Below, piece after piece: positions 25,635 through 35,636 of a stretch of 64,000 bases of DNA. The first letter of the stretch is position 1. Every line of letters starts with the position of its first letter. This stretch comes from Altererythrobacter sp. CAU 1644 (lineage in GTDB: Bacteria; Pseudomonadota; Alphaproteobacteria; Sphingomonadales; Sphingomonadaceae). The stretch is from positions 2,236,352 through 2,300,351 of the forward strand of contig NZ_CP121106.1 in the NCBI RefSeq assembly GCF_029623755.1, given 5' to 3'. Position numbers and translations under genes: made by a program. A model generated the notes under the pieces. The model had not been told where the DNA came from. It did not search any database and worked only from the letters and a program-made list of their open reading frames with translations.

Positions 25635-26245
25635 GGCTGGGTGGGCTTCGCGTCTGGGCCCCGCCCGTAGATCGGAGCAAGCTGGGTGGTCCAATTGGCC
25701 TCGTGAAGCAGGTAGAGCTTGCTCGCATCGGGCAGCATGTCGATCGCGACCTTCTCTCCATCAGGGAAAAGGCCGGCCAGTTCGTCGGCGCGGTTCCCTG
25801 CTATTCGCGGGTGCCGGCAGGCTGCGACGGCGGCCTCGGGTGGCAGCGACTGGACTTCGTCTTCCGGTTTCCCTTGATCGAAATTCTGGACGAACCATTC
25901 GCCGTGTCCGCCATTCATGCAGACCGTGACCGGCTGCGGCGCGGGCTGCCAACACCGGGCCGCAACAAGCGCCAGCGTGGGATAGCCCAAGACCTTGGCG
26001 TCCCAGGCCACGCCCAAGGCCCGCGCGGTCGCGATGCCGATCCGCACGCCGGTGAAACTACCGGGGCCAAGCGAGACGAGAATGCGCTCGGCCTTGCCTC
26101 GGTCGGGCAGGTTCGCGATCATCGGGACAAGCCGTTCGGCGTGGCCGCGGCCGAGGACCCGATGGTCATGCGCAATCAGACGCTCGCCCTCGTAAAGGGC
26201 GACCGAACAGGCCTCGGTGGCGGTTTCTATCGCAAGCGTGCGCAT
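25631..26245 (-). CDS. tsaB: tRNA threonylcarbamoyladenosine biosynthesis protein TsaB
   Basis: TsaB is the partner of TsaD in making t6A37 in tRNAs that read ANN codons. The 204-residue protein has the ASKHA-type start MRTLAIETATEACSVALYEG and the conserved HAERLVPMI. The YeaZ hallmark is SLGPGSFTGVRIGIATARALGVAWD. Length is close to the usual 200-230. It is followed directly by rimI with a 4-base overlap. Confidence 0.94.
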   Translation of the reverse strand: MRTLAIETATEACSVALYEGERLIAHDHRVLGRGHAERLVPMIANLPDRGKAERILVSLGPGSFTGVRIGIATARALGVAWDAKVLGYPTLALVAARCWQPAPQPVTVCMNGGHGEWFVQNFDQGKPEDEVQSLPPEAAVAACRHPRIAGNRADELAGLFPDGEKVAIDMLPDASKLYLLHEANWTTQLAPIYGRGPDAKPTQP

Positions 26246-26296
26246 GTGACGCGCGATGCCTCAGCGCGCGCGGGGCTGCAAGTCGGAGGCGAAAAT

Positions 26297-26905
26297 TCAG
26301 GCGATCTCGTTGAACTTGTCGAAGTCGGGGCGCGGGCTACGACCGAAGATCGAAGTCTTGTCGCCATAGCCGATCGAGCAGATGAAATTCACGCGATGCC
26401 GGGGATCATCGGCGAAGAATGCTTTCTCCACAGCCGCTGCATCGAAACCAGACATGGGGCCGCAATCGAGCCCGAGCGCGCGGGCGGCGATCATCAGGTA
26501 TGCGCCCTGCAATGCCGAGTTGCGGAAGGCGCCTTCCTTGCGGCCTTCCTCGTCACCTTCGAACCAGCTCTTGGCATCGGTGTGCGGGAACAGCCAAGGC
26601 AATTCTTCGTGGAAATCGATGTCGTAGCCGATGATCGCGGTGACGGGCGCTGCCTCCACCTTGGCCTTGTTGCCTTCCGACACGCACGCGACGAGCTTGG
26701 CCTTGGCCTCGTCCGACTTGACCCAGACGACCCGCGCCGGCTGCATATTGGCCGATGTCGGGCCCATCTTCATCAGCTCGTAGATCGAGTGGAGCTGCTC
26801 ATCGCTCACTTCCTTGTCGAGCCAGCCATTGTAGCTTCGCGCCTCGCGGAAAATCTGGTCGAGCGCTTCGGCGGACAGGTGCTGGTCGTGGAACTGGACG
26901 GTCAT
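26297..26905 (-). CDS. Nitroreductase-family protein, RutE/HadB-like (malonic semialdehyde reductase type)
   Basis: A 202-residue FMN-binding oxidoreductase. [24 protein letters not shown] carries the flavin-contacting SANMQP segment. [30 protein letters not shown] is the second conserved block of RutE/HadB proteins. The start ATG 26905 begins [11 protein letters not shown]; the open frame continues upstream but that part overlaps the nfuA region. No other pyrimidine-degradation (rut) gene is present, so a general NAD(P)H-dependent reductase role is equally possible. Confidence 0.85.
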   Translation of the reverse strand: MTVQFHDQHLSAEALDQIFREARSYNGWLDKEVSDEQLHSIYELMKMGPTSANMQPARVVWVKSDEAKAKLVACVSEGNKAKVEAAPVTAIIGYDIDFHEELPWLFPHTDAKSWFEGDEEGRKEGAFRNSALQGAYLMIAARALGLDCGPMSGFDAAAVEKAFFADDPRHRVNFICSIGYGDKTSIFGRSPRPDFDKFNEIA

Positions 26906-26930
26906 GGGAATCCTTGGATGGTGACGAAAT

Positions 26931-27512
26931 TCAGGCTGCGCGAACTTCAACGACTTCGGGCACATAGTGTTTCAGCAGCCCTTCGATGCCGTGCTTGAGT
27001 GTCGCGGTGGACGAGGGGCAGCCCGAACAGGCACCTTGCAGCGTGAGGTAGACGATCCCGTCCTTGAAGCCGCGATAGGCAATGTCGCCGCCGTCCCCGG
27101 CGACGGCAGGGCGCACGCGGGTTTCGAGCAGCTCGTTGATCTGGGCAACGATATCGGCATCGTCTGGGTTCTCTTCGACGAGCAGGTCTTCGTTTTCGGC
27201 CGGGACCGTGATGCCGCTGGCGTCGCCACCCGCGAACAGCGGGGCTTCGGAGACGAAATGATCGAGCAGGATCGAGACTACCATTGGCTTGAGCTCGTTC
27301 CAGTTGACGCCGGGTGCCGCGGTGACGCTGACGAAGTCGCCGCCGAAGAAAACATTGGTCACTTCGCCCGTGTCGAAGATCGCCTGTGCCAGCGGACTGA
27401 CCTCGGCCGCCTCGGGGCTGGCGAATTCGCGCGTGCCGGCGGTCATGACCTGCCGCCCGGGCAGGAACTTGAGGCTGGCGGGGTTCGGGGTTGTTTCGGT
27501 CTCGATGAACAT
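26931..27512 (-). CDS. Fe-S biogenesis protein, NfuA/NifU-C type
   Basis: A 193-residue scaffold/carrier of 4Fe-4S clusters. The N-terminal Nfu_N domain starts [20 protein letters not shown]. The C-terminal NifU domain carries Cys162-X2-Cys165 in [30 protein letters not shown]. Both the N- and C-domain layout and the length match alphaproteobacterial/mitochondrial NFU1. It diverges from the M16 protease gene across 97 bp. Confidence 0.93.
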   Translation of the reverse strand: MFIETETTPNPASLKFLPGRQVMTAGTREFASPEAAEVSPLAQAIFDTGEVTNVFFGGDFVSVTAAPGVNWNELKPMVVSILLDHFVSEAPLFAGGDASGITVPAENEDLLVEENPDDADIVAQINELLETRVRPAVAGDGGDIAYRGFKDGIVYLTLQGACSGCPSSTATLKHGIEGLLKHYVPEVVEVRAA

Positions 27513-27609
27513 GGCCGCGATGTAGTGACGGTACCGTCGGGGGACAAGGCAACAATGCTTCGCGCCTATTCACTATCCCTTCATGGCTTGGCTTCCTATA
27601 GTGTATTCC

Positions 27610-30573
27610 ATGAAGAGGACCCTTAGCGCCGCATGCGCTCTTGCCCTGCTGGCTTTTCCCGCCGTTTCGATTTCACCCCTCTTGGCGCAGGACAGCGCCG
27701 AGAACGCGCTTCCCCGCGGATTGCAGACCGGGGACGAGGTGCCGTGGATCTATCGCGGCAGCGACGTTCCGCAGGACAAGGACTGGCTCTTCGGCGAACT
27801 TGAAAACGGGCTCCGATATGCCGTGCGCCGCAACAGCGTCCCACCCGAACAGGCGTCGATCCGCATCCGCATCGATGCCGGATCGCTCCACGAACGCGAC
27901 GACGAACAGGGTTTCGCGCATTTGATGGAGCACCTGAGCTTCCGCGAGAGCAAATACCTGGGCCCGGCGCAGGCGATTCCGACCTGGCAGCGGCTTGGCG
28001 CGACCTTCGGTAGCGACACTAATGCCGAAACCAGCCCGACGCATACGGTCTACAAGCTCGACCTTCCCGGGATCACTCCCGCCTCGCTCGATGAGAGTTT
28101 CAAGCTGCTTTCGGGCATGATCCGCGAGCCGGTGTTGAGCCAGGCCAATGTGGCGACCGAAGTCCCGATCGTGCTGGCCGAGAAGCGCGAGCGCGGAGGT
28201 GCGGGCTTCCGCGTCGATACCAAGACGCGCGAAACGCTTTTCGCGGGCCAGCGGCTAGCCAACCGGCTGCCGATCGGCACTGAAGAAACACTGGAAGCGG
28301 CGACCGGCAAGGCGCTGCAGGAATTCCACCAGCGCTGGTACCGGCCCGAAAACACCGTGATCGTCGTCGCGGGCGATGCCGATCCGGTCGAGTTGGCGCG
28401 GCTGGTCGAGAAATGGTTCGGCGACTGGCAGGGCACGGGCCCCCATGTCGAAGCGCCCGATTTCGGCGATCCGGTCGCACCGGCGGGCGCCGATCCCGCC
28501 AATCCGCTGGGCGAGATGGCGGTGGTGGTCGAACCCGACATGCCGCGCGCATTGACCTATGCGATCATGCGGCCCTGGCGTCCCGTCAACGACACCATCG
28601 TCTACAATGAAGGCCTGCTGCTCGATGCGATCGGGCAGGCAATCATCAATCGCCGCCTGCGCTCGCGCGCTCGCTCGGGCGGATCCTTCCTCGAAGCGCA
28701 GGTCTATCAGGACGATGTTTCGCGCTCGACCGACGCGACTTTCGTTACGGTGATTCCCCTTTCCAACGACTGGCAAACCGCGCTGGCTGACACCCGCGCT
28801 CTGATTGCGGATGCACTGGCGACACCGCCGACGCAGGAAGAGATCGACCGCGAGGTTGCCGAATTCGACGTCGCGTTTGCCAGCGAACTGGAACAGAAGG
28901 CGGTTCTCGCCGGGTCGAAGCTTGCCGACCAGATCGTCCAGGCGGTCGACATCCGCGAAACGGTCGCCGCACCCGAAACCGTGCTCAACGTCTTTCGGGG
29001 CATGAGCAAGCGGCTCAACCCGCAGGAGGTTCACGCCCGCACCAAGGCGCTGTTCGAAGGCGATGTGATCCGCGCGGTCTATGTCACGCCGGAGGCCACC
29101 GATGGTGACGTTTCGGCGCTCAAGCTGGCTCTGTCGCAGGAAGTGAAGCCCGACGGGACGGCGCGGCTTGCCGCGCAGGCGATCTCTTTTGACGACCTGC
29201 CGCCGATCGGCGAGCCGGGGGCGATTACGGCCGAGGGCGAACTCGGCATCACGGGCATTCCCGAGATAGAGAAGGTCGAATTCGCCAACGGCACCCGCGC
29301 GATCCTGTGGGCGAACGATGCCGAACCCGGCCGCGTGACCGTCAAGGTTCGCTTCGGCGCTGGTTATCGTGCCTTTTCGCCGGAGGACGCACCCTATGTC
29401 GCGCTGGGCGAAATGGCGCTGGTCGGCGCAGGCCTGGGCGAACTCGGCCAGGAAGAGCTCGACCGGATCACCACTGGTCGCAAGATGGGCTTTGACTTCG
29501 GTATCGACGAAGGCTCGTTCACTTTCACAGCGCAGACGCGCTCCGCCGATGTGTCCGACCAGCTCTACCTGTTCGCTGCCAAGCTGGGCATGCCCCGCTG
29601 GGACGAAAGCCCGATACTGCGTTCGAAGGCAGCAGCAGGGTTGGCTTATGATGCATTGTCGTCGAGCCCGGGCGGGGTGCTCAACCGCGACCTCGACTTC
29701 CTGCTGCGCAATCGCGACCCGCGTTTCATCACGCCCAACCCCAAGATGATGGCGGAAGCCACGCCCGAGGGATTCCGCAAGGTGTGGGAACCGATCCTGA
29801 AGCAGGGTCCGGTCGAAGTGCTGGTGTTCGGTGAGTTCGACCGCGACGAGGTGGTCGAAACCTTGCGTCGTACCTTTGGCGCGCTCGACCCGCGCACGCC
29901 GATCCCGGCGTCGGTTGCCGGCTGGCTGCCCGAATTCCCCGATGCCAATGGCGGGCCGACCGTGCTGAACCATCGCGGCGACCCAAACCAGGCGGCAGCA
30001 GTGATCGCCTGGCCCAGCGGCGGCGGGATTGAGGGGCTGCGCGAATCGCGCCAGCTCGAGATCCTCACCCAGTTGTTCAACAATCGCCTGATGGATGTGA
30101 TGCGCGAGAAGACCGGCGCCAGTTACGCTCCGCAGGTCGTTTCCGACTGGCCGCGGGACCTGTCGGGCGGCGGAACGATCATGGCGCTGGCACAGCTTCG
30201 CCCCGAGGATGTCCCGGTATTCTTTTCCGAAGCGGAGAAGATCGCGGCCGACCTTTCGATCAATCCGCCCGATGCCGATGAGCTCAATCGCGTCACCGAA
30301 CCGCTGCGCCAGTTGATCAGCCGCGCCTCGACAGGCAACAATTTCTGGCTCTACCAGCTGGAAGGCGCGAGCTTCGACCCGCGCCGCGTGGGCCTGTTGC
30401 GCTCGCTGCTGGTGGACTATTCGCAGACCTCCCCGGAGGTGATGCAGTTGCTCGCCACGCGCTACCTGACTTCGCGCAAGCCGTGGCAATTGGCGATCAT
30501 TCCCGAAGGCCAGGCGCTAGCTACCAGCCTGCCCGCGGGGCGGTCTTCAGGCAGCGAAGTATCGGGGCGCTAG
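27610..30573 (+). CDS. M16 (insulinase-family) zinc metallopeptidase, exported
   Basis: A 987-residue protein with a Sec signal peptide (KRTLSAACALALLAFPAVSISPLLAQ). The inverted zinc motif HxxEH is HLMEH at residues 104-108, and a downstream acidic partner lies in the following M16 domain. Two or more M16 repeats make up the rest, with the C-terminal half lacking the zinc motif, as in clam-shell M16 enzymes. The HIS-type bridging segment GEFDRDEVVETLRRTFGAL is visible near residue 750. A role in periplasmic peptide turnover is likely. The start ATG 27610 is favoured over 27583 because it opens the signal peptide. Confidence 0.92.
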   Translation: MKRTLSAACALALLAFPAVSISPLLAQDSAENALPRGLQTGDEVPWIYRGSDVPQDKDWLFGELENGLRYAVRRNSVPPEQASIRIRIDAGSLHERDDEQGFAHLMEHLSFRESKYLGPAQAIPTWQRLGATFGSDTNAETSPTHTVYKLDLPGITPASLDESFKLLSGMIREPVLSQANVATEVPIVLAEKRERGGAGFRVDTKTRETLFAGQRLANRLPIGTEETLEAATGKALQEFHQRWYRPENTVIVVAGDADPVELARLVEKWFGDWQGTGPHVEAPDFGDPVAPAGADPANPLGEMAVVVEPDMPRALTYAIMRPWRPVNDTIVYNEGLLLDAIGQAIINRRLRSRARSGGSFLEAQVYQDDVSRSTDATFVTVIPLSNDWQTALADTRALIADALATPPTQEEIDREVAEFDVAFASELEQKAVLAGSKLADQIVQAVDIRETVAAPETVLNVFRGMSKRLNPQEVHARTKALFEGDVIRAVYVTPEATDGDVSALKLALSQEVKPDGTARLAAQAISFDDLPPIGEPGAITAEGELGITGIPEIEKVEFANGTRAILWANDAEPGRVTVKVRFGAGYRAFSPEDAPYVALGEMALVGAGLGELGQEELDRITTGRKMGFDFGIDEGSFTFTAQTRSADVSDQLYLFAAKLGMPRWDESPILRSKAAAGLAYDALSSSPGGVLNRDLDFLLRNRDPRFITPNPKMMAEATPEGFRKVWEPILKQGPVEVLVFGEFDRDEVVETLRRTFGALDPRTPIPASVAGWLPEFPDANGGPTVLNHRGDPNQAAAVIAWPSGGGIEGLRESRQLEILTQLFNNRLMDVMREKTGASYAPQVVSDWPRDLSGGGTIMALAQLRPEDVPVFFSEAEKIAADLSINPPDADELNRVTEPLRQLISRASTGNNFWLYQLEGASFDPRRVGLLRSLLVDYSQTSPEVMQLLATRYLTSRKPWQLAIIPEGQALATSLPAGRSSGSEVSGR

Positions 30574-30704
30574 GCCCGTCGGCAATCGTCCCGGTCTATC
30601 ACCGAGACAAGAATTATTACTGTCGGGCAGGCGGCTGCGGCTTTGCCTTTCCGAGCGCGCGCGTGTTATCGCGCCCCGATTGTACGGAGCACTAGAGAAC
30701 TACT

Positions 30705-32078
30705 GTGGCAACCAACTGGACCCCCGATAGCTGGAAAGAGCACGAAGCCCGGCATCTTCCGCACTACGAGGATGCGGCAGAGCTGACGCAGGCGGAGCAC
30801 ACGCTTTCCTCCTATCCGCCGCTGGTGTTCGCGGGCGAGGCACGCGCGCTGAAGGCGGATCTGGCCCAGGTGGCCGCAGGCAAGGCGTTCCTGCTGCAGG
30901 GTGGCGATTGCGCCGAAAGCTTCGCCGAGTTCCATCCCAACAATATCCGCGACACATTCCGCGTGCTGCTGCAGATGGCGGTTGTGATGACCTTTGCCAG
31001 CAAGAAGCCGGTGGTGAAGGTCGGTCGCATGGCCGGACAGTTCGCCAAGCCGCGCAGTTCCGATACCGAGACGCAGGGCGATATGACCCTGCCGAGCTAT
31101 TTCGGCGACAACATCAACGGCATCGAGTTCGACCCCGAGCAGCGCCGCAACGATCCGATGCGCATGGTGCGCGCCTATTCGCAGGCTGCCGCGACGCTCA
31201 ACTTGCTGCGCGCCTTCGCTGGCGGCGGCTACGCCAACCTGCGCCAGGTTCACCAGTGGACGCTCGACTTCATGGGCCGGACGCCATGGGCCGACAAGTT
31301 CTCGCATGTTGCCGACCGGATCGGGGAATCGCTCGATTTCATGGAAGCCTGCGGGGTCAATCCGCAGACCTTGCCGCAGCTTGAGCGCACCAGTTTCTAC
31401 ACCAGCCACGAAGGGCTGCTGCTGCCTTACGAGCAGGCGCTGACGCGCCGCGACAGCCTGACCGGCGACTGGTACGCGACCAGCGCGCATATGCTGTGGA
31501 TCGGCGACCGCACCCGGTTTGATGGCTCGGCGCATATCGAATTCGCGCGCGGCATCGGCAATCCGCTCGGCATGAAATGCGGGCCGAGCCTCGAGCCCGA
31601 TGCGCTGTTGCGCCTGCTCGATACGCTCAATCCTGCGCGTGAGCCGGGCCGGATGACGCTGATCAGCCGCTTCGGCCATGACAAGGTCGAAGATGGCCTC
31701 GCCCCGCTCGTCCGCGCCGTTGCGCGTGAGGGACATCCGGTGGTGTGGAGTTGCGACCCGATGCACGGCAACGTCATCAAGTCGGACAGCGGCTACAAGA
31801 CCCGCCCGTTCGACCGGATACTGACAGAAGTGAAGGGCTTCTTCGCCGTCCACCGCGCCGAAGGCACGCATCCGGGCGGCATCCATATCGAGATGACCGG
31901 CCAGGACGTGACCGAATGCGTCGGCGGTGCGGTCGCGATTACCGACGACGTACTCGGCGATCGCTACCACACCCATTGCGACCCGCGCCTCAATGCGGCG
32001 CAGTCGATCGAGCTCGCGTTCCTGCTGGCTGAAATGCTCAACCAGGAAGCTGCCGAGCGTCGCGCCGACGCGGCCTGA
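30705..32078 (+). CDS. 3-deoxy-7-phosphoheptulonate synthase, class II
   Basis: Class II DAHP synthase condenses PEP and erythrose-4-phosphate, the first step of the shikimate pathway. The 457-residue protein has the family blocks [57 protein letters not shown], then [26 protein letters not shown] and [20 protein letters not shown]. The metal-binding Cys is in GGDCAESF and the His in DPMHGN. It starts at GTG 30705. A 131-bp leader separates it from the protease gene. Confidence 0.95.
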   Translation: MATNWTPDSWKEHEARHLPHYEDAAELTQAEHTLSSYPPLVFAGEARALKADLAQVAAGKAFLLQGGDCAESFAEFHPNNIRDTFRVLLQMAVVMTFASKKPVVKVGRMAGQFAKPRSSDTETQGDMTLPSYFGDNINGIEFDPEQRRNDPMRMVRAYSQAAATLNLLRAFAGGGYANLRQVHQWTLDFMGRTPWADKFSHVADRIGESLDFMEACGVNPQTLPQLERTSFYTSHEGLLLPYEQALTRRDSLTGDWYATSAHMLWIGDRTRFDGSAHIEFARGIGNPLGMKCGPSLEPDALLRLLDTLNPAREPGRMTLISRFGHDKVEDGLAPLVRAVAREGHPVVWSCDPMHGNVIKSDSGYKTRPFDRILTEVKGFFAVHRAEGTHPGGIHIEMTGQDVTECVGGAVAITDDVLGDRYHTHCDPRLNAAQSIELAFLLAEMLNQEAAERRADAA

Positions 32079-32201
32079 CGCGGCGGAGTTATCCGTCTCT
32101 TAACAAGGATATAGCGGCTGGCGCTTAGGCCGGTCGCGGCGAATGTCCACCATTCTCGCCTAGTCCCTCTGCCTCATCGAGGAAGAGGATCGCAGGCGCG
32201 G

Positions 32202-33275
32202 ATGGACACAGCATGGACGACCGAGGCCGCGATGGCCGCAGCCGTGGTGCTGTTGTTGTCGCTCGCGGCCTGGTGGCTCATCCAGCTTCGGGCCCGCCGG
32301 GGCCTGGAGCATGATGTGCCAAGCACGGTCAGCGTCCTGGCGCGTCGCCGGCGCAAGAAACTCGCTGAAATGATGCGCATCCTTAGCATGGCCGAAGAGA
32401 TCGCTGACCTAGGCCTGTGGCAATATTATCCCGCGCGCAACGAGCAGGAATGGTCGGGCGGCATGAAATGCCTGTTCGGGCTGGATCACGACGATGCCTT
32501 GATGGAGGGCGATGCGGAAACCTTGCTGGCAGCGAACGAGATCGACCTCGTCGCCGAGGTCATGGCGCGCAAGGGGCGGCGCGGAGTGTTCGGCCTGCGG
32601 ATGACGGTCCAGCGCGTTGACGGCAGTGAGCGGGACATTCGCATCCGGGCCTGCCACATCGATCAGGAAGACGCGCACAGCCACAGGGTGATCGCCGTCC
32701 TGATGGACGTCACCGACCATGCAAGGCGCGAACGGCGGCTCAAGGAATCGCGCGAGATTGCGCTGCGCGAAGCACGGCGGGCGCGCGAGCTGGCCGAAAC
32801 CGATCCTTTGACGGGGCTGGCCAATCGGCGGCGGATCATGGCCGAACTGGACCGGCTGGTGGTGCTCGTGCGCGAGCAGCGGCAACCGCTGTCGCTGATC
32901 CTCTTCGATGTCGATCACTTCAAGCGCGTCAACGATCGCCATGGCCATACCGTCGGCGACGAGGTGCTCCGGCAGATATCGATGATTGCCGAGGAGCAGG
33001 TTCGCGAAGGCGACATTCTCGGCCGCATCGGGGGTGAGGAGTTCGTGTGGGTTGTGCCGGGCGCGGACAAGACCCTTGCCGGGCTTGCTGCAGAACGCTT
33101 GCGGCTGGCGGTGGCAATGGGAAGCGGCGTGGGGAAGACGACGCCGGTTACGATCAGCCTCGGCATCGCTGCGGCACGCCCGGGGGACACCGCGCTGGGG
33201 CTGTTCGCGCGCGCCGATGCCGCGCTCTACGATGCCAAGCATGCGGGCCGGAACACGGTTCGCCTCGCCGCTTAA
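32202..33275 (+). CDS. Membrane-anchored diguanylate cyclase (GGDEF)
   Basis: A 357-residue protein: one N-terminal membrane helix (about residues 8-28), a PAS-like sensory part (about 60-180, ADLGLWQYYPARNEQEWSGGMKCLFG...VIAVLMDVTDHA), a short coiled linker, and a GGDEF domain. The active-site motif is GGEEF and the substrate helix reads FDVDHFKRVNDRHGHTVGDEVL. The inhibitory site R-x-x-D (REGD) lies five residues before it, so product feedback by c-di-GMP is expected. It should be an active cyclase; the signal is unknown. Confidence 0.92.
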   Translation: MDTAWTTEAAMAAAVVLLLSLAAWWLIQLRARRGLEHDVPSTVSVLARRRRKKLAEMMRILSMAEEIADLGLWQYYPARNEQEWSGGMKCLFGLDHDDALMEGDAETLLAANEIDLVAEVMARKGRRGVFGLRMTVQRVDGSERDIRIRACHIDQEDAHSHRVIAVLMDVTDHARRERRLKESREIALREARRARELAETDPLTGLANRRRIMAELDRLVVLVREQRQPLSLILFDVDHFKRVNDRHGHTVGDEVLRQISMIAEEQVREGDILGRIGGEEFVWVVPGADKTLAGLAAERLRLAVAMGSGVGKTTPVTISLGIAAARPGDTALGLFARADAALYDAKHAGRNTVRLAA

Positions 33276-33371
33276 GCGAAGCAAATAATGGCATAATCCG
33301 CGCCATGCCTTTCATTCGTAACGCTTTTGCTCCATGCTGCGAATACGGATCGGAGAAAGCAGGAGATTTCC

Positions 33372-34628
33372 GTGCCCGAACCACTTGTCCGCGCCTCGCC
33401 TTCACCGAGCGAGCAGCTGGCGGAAAGCTACCGGTCGACACGCAAGTTGACCGAGGCATTGGTGGAACCTCTCTCCGACGCCGACGCAACCATTCAGTCG
33501 ATGGAAGACGCCTCGCCCGCAAAGTGGCACCTGGCGCACACGACGTGGTTCTGGGAGACGTTCCTCCTGCGCGATTATTCGGATGGCTATCGACTGTTCG
33601 ACGACGATTGGCCGTTCCTGTTCAACTCCTATTACGAGGCGGAAGGCGAGCGCATCGCCCGGTTTTCGCGCGGCATGCTGTCGCGGCCCTCGCTCGAACA
33701 GATCATCGGCTGGCGTGCGCATGTCGACGCGGCGATGGAGGCTCTTCTCGGGCGCGACGATCTTGCCGATCTGATCGCGTTGGGCGTGGCGCATGAACAG
33801 CAGCACCAGGAATTGCTGCTGACCGACATCAAGCACGCGCTAATCCAGAACCCGCTCGGCCCGGCAATGTGGGACGAACTGCCTGGGCCTTCGCAGGCAC
33901 AGCCTGACGGCTGGCACGAGCATCCCGGCGGCGTGGCGCTGATCGGTCACGACGGCAAAGGCTTTGCCTTCGATAATGAAGGGCCGCGCCATCGCGTGCT
34001 GCTCGAGCCTTTCACCCTGTCGCACCGGCTCGTTACCAATCGCGAGTGGCAGCAGTTCATCGACGATGGCGGCTATCGCGAGGCGCGGCTGTGGCTATCC
34101 GACGGTTGGGCATGGGTACGCGAGAATGGTGTCGCCGCTCCGCTCTATTGGGACGAAGGGCGACATTTCACCCATCAGGGCTGGCAGGACCGCGATCCGG
34201 ATGCGCCCGTCACGCATATCTCCTATTACGAGGCCGATGCGTTCGCCACCTGGGCGGGCGCGCGTTTACCGACCGAATTCGAATGGGAAGCAGTGGCGCG
34301 CGGCCAGCACGCGGAGGAAGCGCCCGCGCATGATCCCTCGGGCGGCAACCAACTCGATCGGGCAGGCCCGGTCACGCCAATGGGCGGCGGCGGCTTGTTC
34401 GGCGATTGCTGGCAGTTCACCCGCTCGGCCTATCTGCCCTATCCGCGTTTCCAGCCGGCCGACGGCGCGGTTGGCGAATACAACGGCAAGTTCATGAGCG
34501 GGCAGTTCGTGCTGAAAGGCGCCAGCTGTGCGACCGCACGCGGGCACTCGCGCGCATCCTATCGCAACTTCTTCTACCCCCACCAGCGCTGGCAGTTCAC
34601 CGGACTGCGGCTGGCAAAGGACCTCTGA
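33372..34628 (+). CDS. egtB: Ergothioneine biosynthesis protein EgtB (sulfoxide synthase)
   Basis: EgtB uses Fe(II) and O2 to join a thiol donor to hercynine. The 418-residue protein has an N-terminal DinB-like domain with iron ligands His56 (HLAHTTWF), His141 and His145 (VAHEQQHQELLL). A C-terminal formylglycine-enzyme-like domain includes GARLPTEFEWEAVARG and GDCWQFTRSAYLPYPRF. The start is GTG 33372, supported by AGGAG; an earlier in-frame ATG has no such site. It is 4 bp from egtD. No egtA/egtC is seen, consistent with the shorter bacterial pathway that uses cysteine or gamma-glutamylcysteine directly. Confidence 0.94.
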   Translation: MPEPLVRASPSPSEQLAESYRSTRKLTEALVEPLSDADATIQSMEDASPAKWHLAHTTWFWETFLLRDYSDGYRLFDDDWPFLFNSYYEAEGERIARFSRGMLSRPSLEQIIGWRAHVDAAMEALLGRDDLADLIALGVAHEQQHQELLLTDIKHALIQNPLGPAMWDELPGPSQAQPDGWHEHPGGVALIGHDGKGFAFDNEGPRHRVLLEPFTLSHRLVTNREWQQFIDDGGYREARLWLSDGWAWVRENGVAAPLYWDEGRHFTHQGWQDRDPDAPVTHISYYEADAFATWAGARLPTEFEWEAVARGQHAEEAPAHDPSGGNQLDRAGPVTPMGGGGLFGDCWQFTRSAYLPYPRFQPADGAVGEYNGKFMSGQFVLKGASCATARGHSRASYRNFFYPHQRWQFTGLRLAKDL

Positions 34629-34632
34629 TCGC

Positions 34633-35619
34633 ATGGCAGCAAAGAAGGGAATCGCCCTCGTCGAGCTCGACGATGACGGTGTCGATAAGGCCTTCCGCGC
34701 CGATGTGCTCGCAGGTCTTGGCGAGCAGCAGAAGGCAGTTCCCGCGCGCTGGCTCTACGACGATGCGGGATCGCAACTGTTCGAGGATATCACCCAGCTC
34801 CCCGAATATTATCCGACCCGGGCCGAGACCGAGATCCTTTCAGCAAGGGGCGCGGAATTCGCTGAGTTGATCGGGCCGGGCAGGGCGGTTGTCGAATTCG
34901 GATCGGGAAGTTCGGTCAAGACACCGTTGCTGCTCAAGGCGATCGATCCCGCGGCCTATGTCCCGCTCGATATCTCGGGCGATTTCCTGCGCGCAGCCGC
35001 TACCGATCTCGCGGTCAAGTTCCCCGGCCTGCCGGTCTACCCGGTCGAAGCCGATTTCATGCGCCGGGTCGAACTGCCGCCCGAAGTGGCCGAAATGCCC
35101 AAACTCGGCTTTTTTCCAGGTTCGACGATCGGCAACATGGTGGCGCGCACCTCGGTCGACCTGCTGCGGACCATGCGCGAAACGCTGGGCGAAGGCTCGA
35201 AGCTGCTGATCGGGATGGACCTAATCAAGGATCCCGCAGTGCTCGAAGCTGCCTATGACGATGCCCAGGGGGTGACGGCCGAATTCAACTACAACCTCGT
35301 GCGGCGCATCAATCGTGAGCTGGATGGCGATATTCCGCTCGAGGCGCTGCTGCACGAGGCGCGCTGGGTCGATGATTACGCGCGGATCGAGATGCACCTC
35401 GTCGCTCAGCGTGACATCGCATTCACCGTCTCGGGCAGGCGTTTCTCGATGCAGGCGGGGGAGACCATCCACACCGAAAACAGCCACAAGTTCGACCGGC
35501 GGACGTCGACAACGCTGTTGCTCGCCGGCGGTTGGACGCCGGCGCATCTCTGGCTGGACAGCGAGCGGCGCTTCTCGTTGATCCTCGCCGACGCCACGGT
35601 ACCTCGAAGTGCCCCGTGA
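34633..35619 (+). CDS. egtD: L-histidine N-alpha-methyltransferase EgtD
   Basis: EgtD trimethylates histidine to hercynine. The 328-residue SAM enzyme begins near the family pattern KAVPARWLYDDAGSQLFEDITQLPEYYPTRAETEIL. The SAM loop is VVEFGSGSSVKTPLLL, and the histidine-binding region includes FFPGSTIGNM and GMDLIKD. The C-terminal segment has MQAGETIHTENSHKFD, the conserved E-x-S-x-K-F block. It follows egtB after 4 bp, so the two make a complete minimal ergothioneine operon. Confidence 0.95.
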   Translation: MAAKKGIALVELDDDGVDKAFRADVLAGLGEQQKAVPARWLYDDAGSQLFEDITQLPEYYPTRAETEILSARGAEFAELIGPGRAVVEFGSGSSVKTPLLLKAIDPAAYVPLDISGDFLRAAATDLAVKFPGLPVYPVEADFMRRVELPPEVAEMPKLGFFPGSTIGNMVARTSVDLLRTMRETLGEGSKLLIGMDLIKDPAVLEAAYDDAQGVTAEFNYNLVRRINRELDGDIPLEALLHEARWVDDYARIEMHLVAQRDIAFTVSGRRFSMQAGETIHTENSHKFDRRTSTTLLLAGGWTPAHLWLDSERRFSLILADATVPRSAP

Positions 35620-35636
35620 GAATTTGAGCTCGGTTC

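Noticed and set aside
28255..30489. 744-residue minus-strand frame across the M16 protease gene
   Set aside because: It is an antisense shadow; the plus-strand protease has a signal peptide and a complete HxxEH motif.
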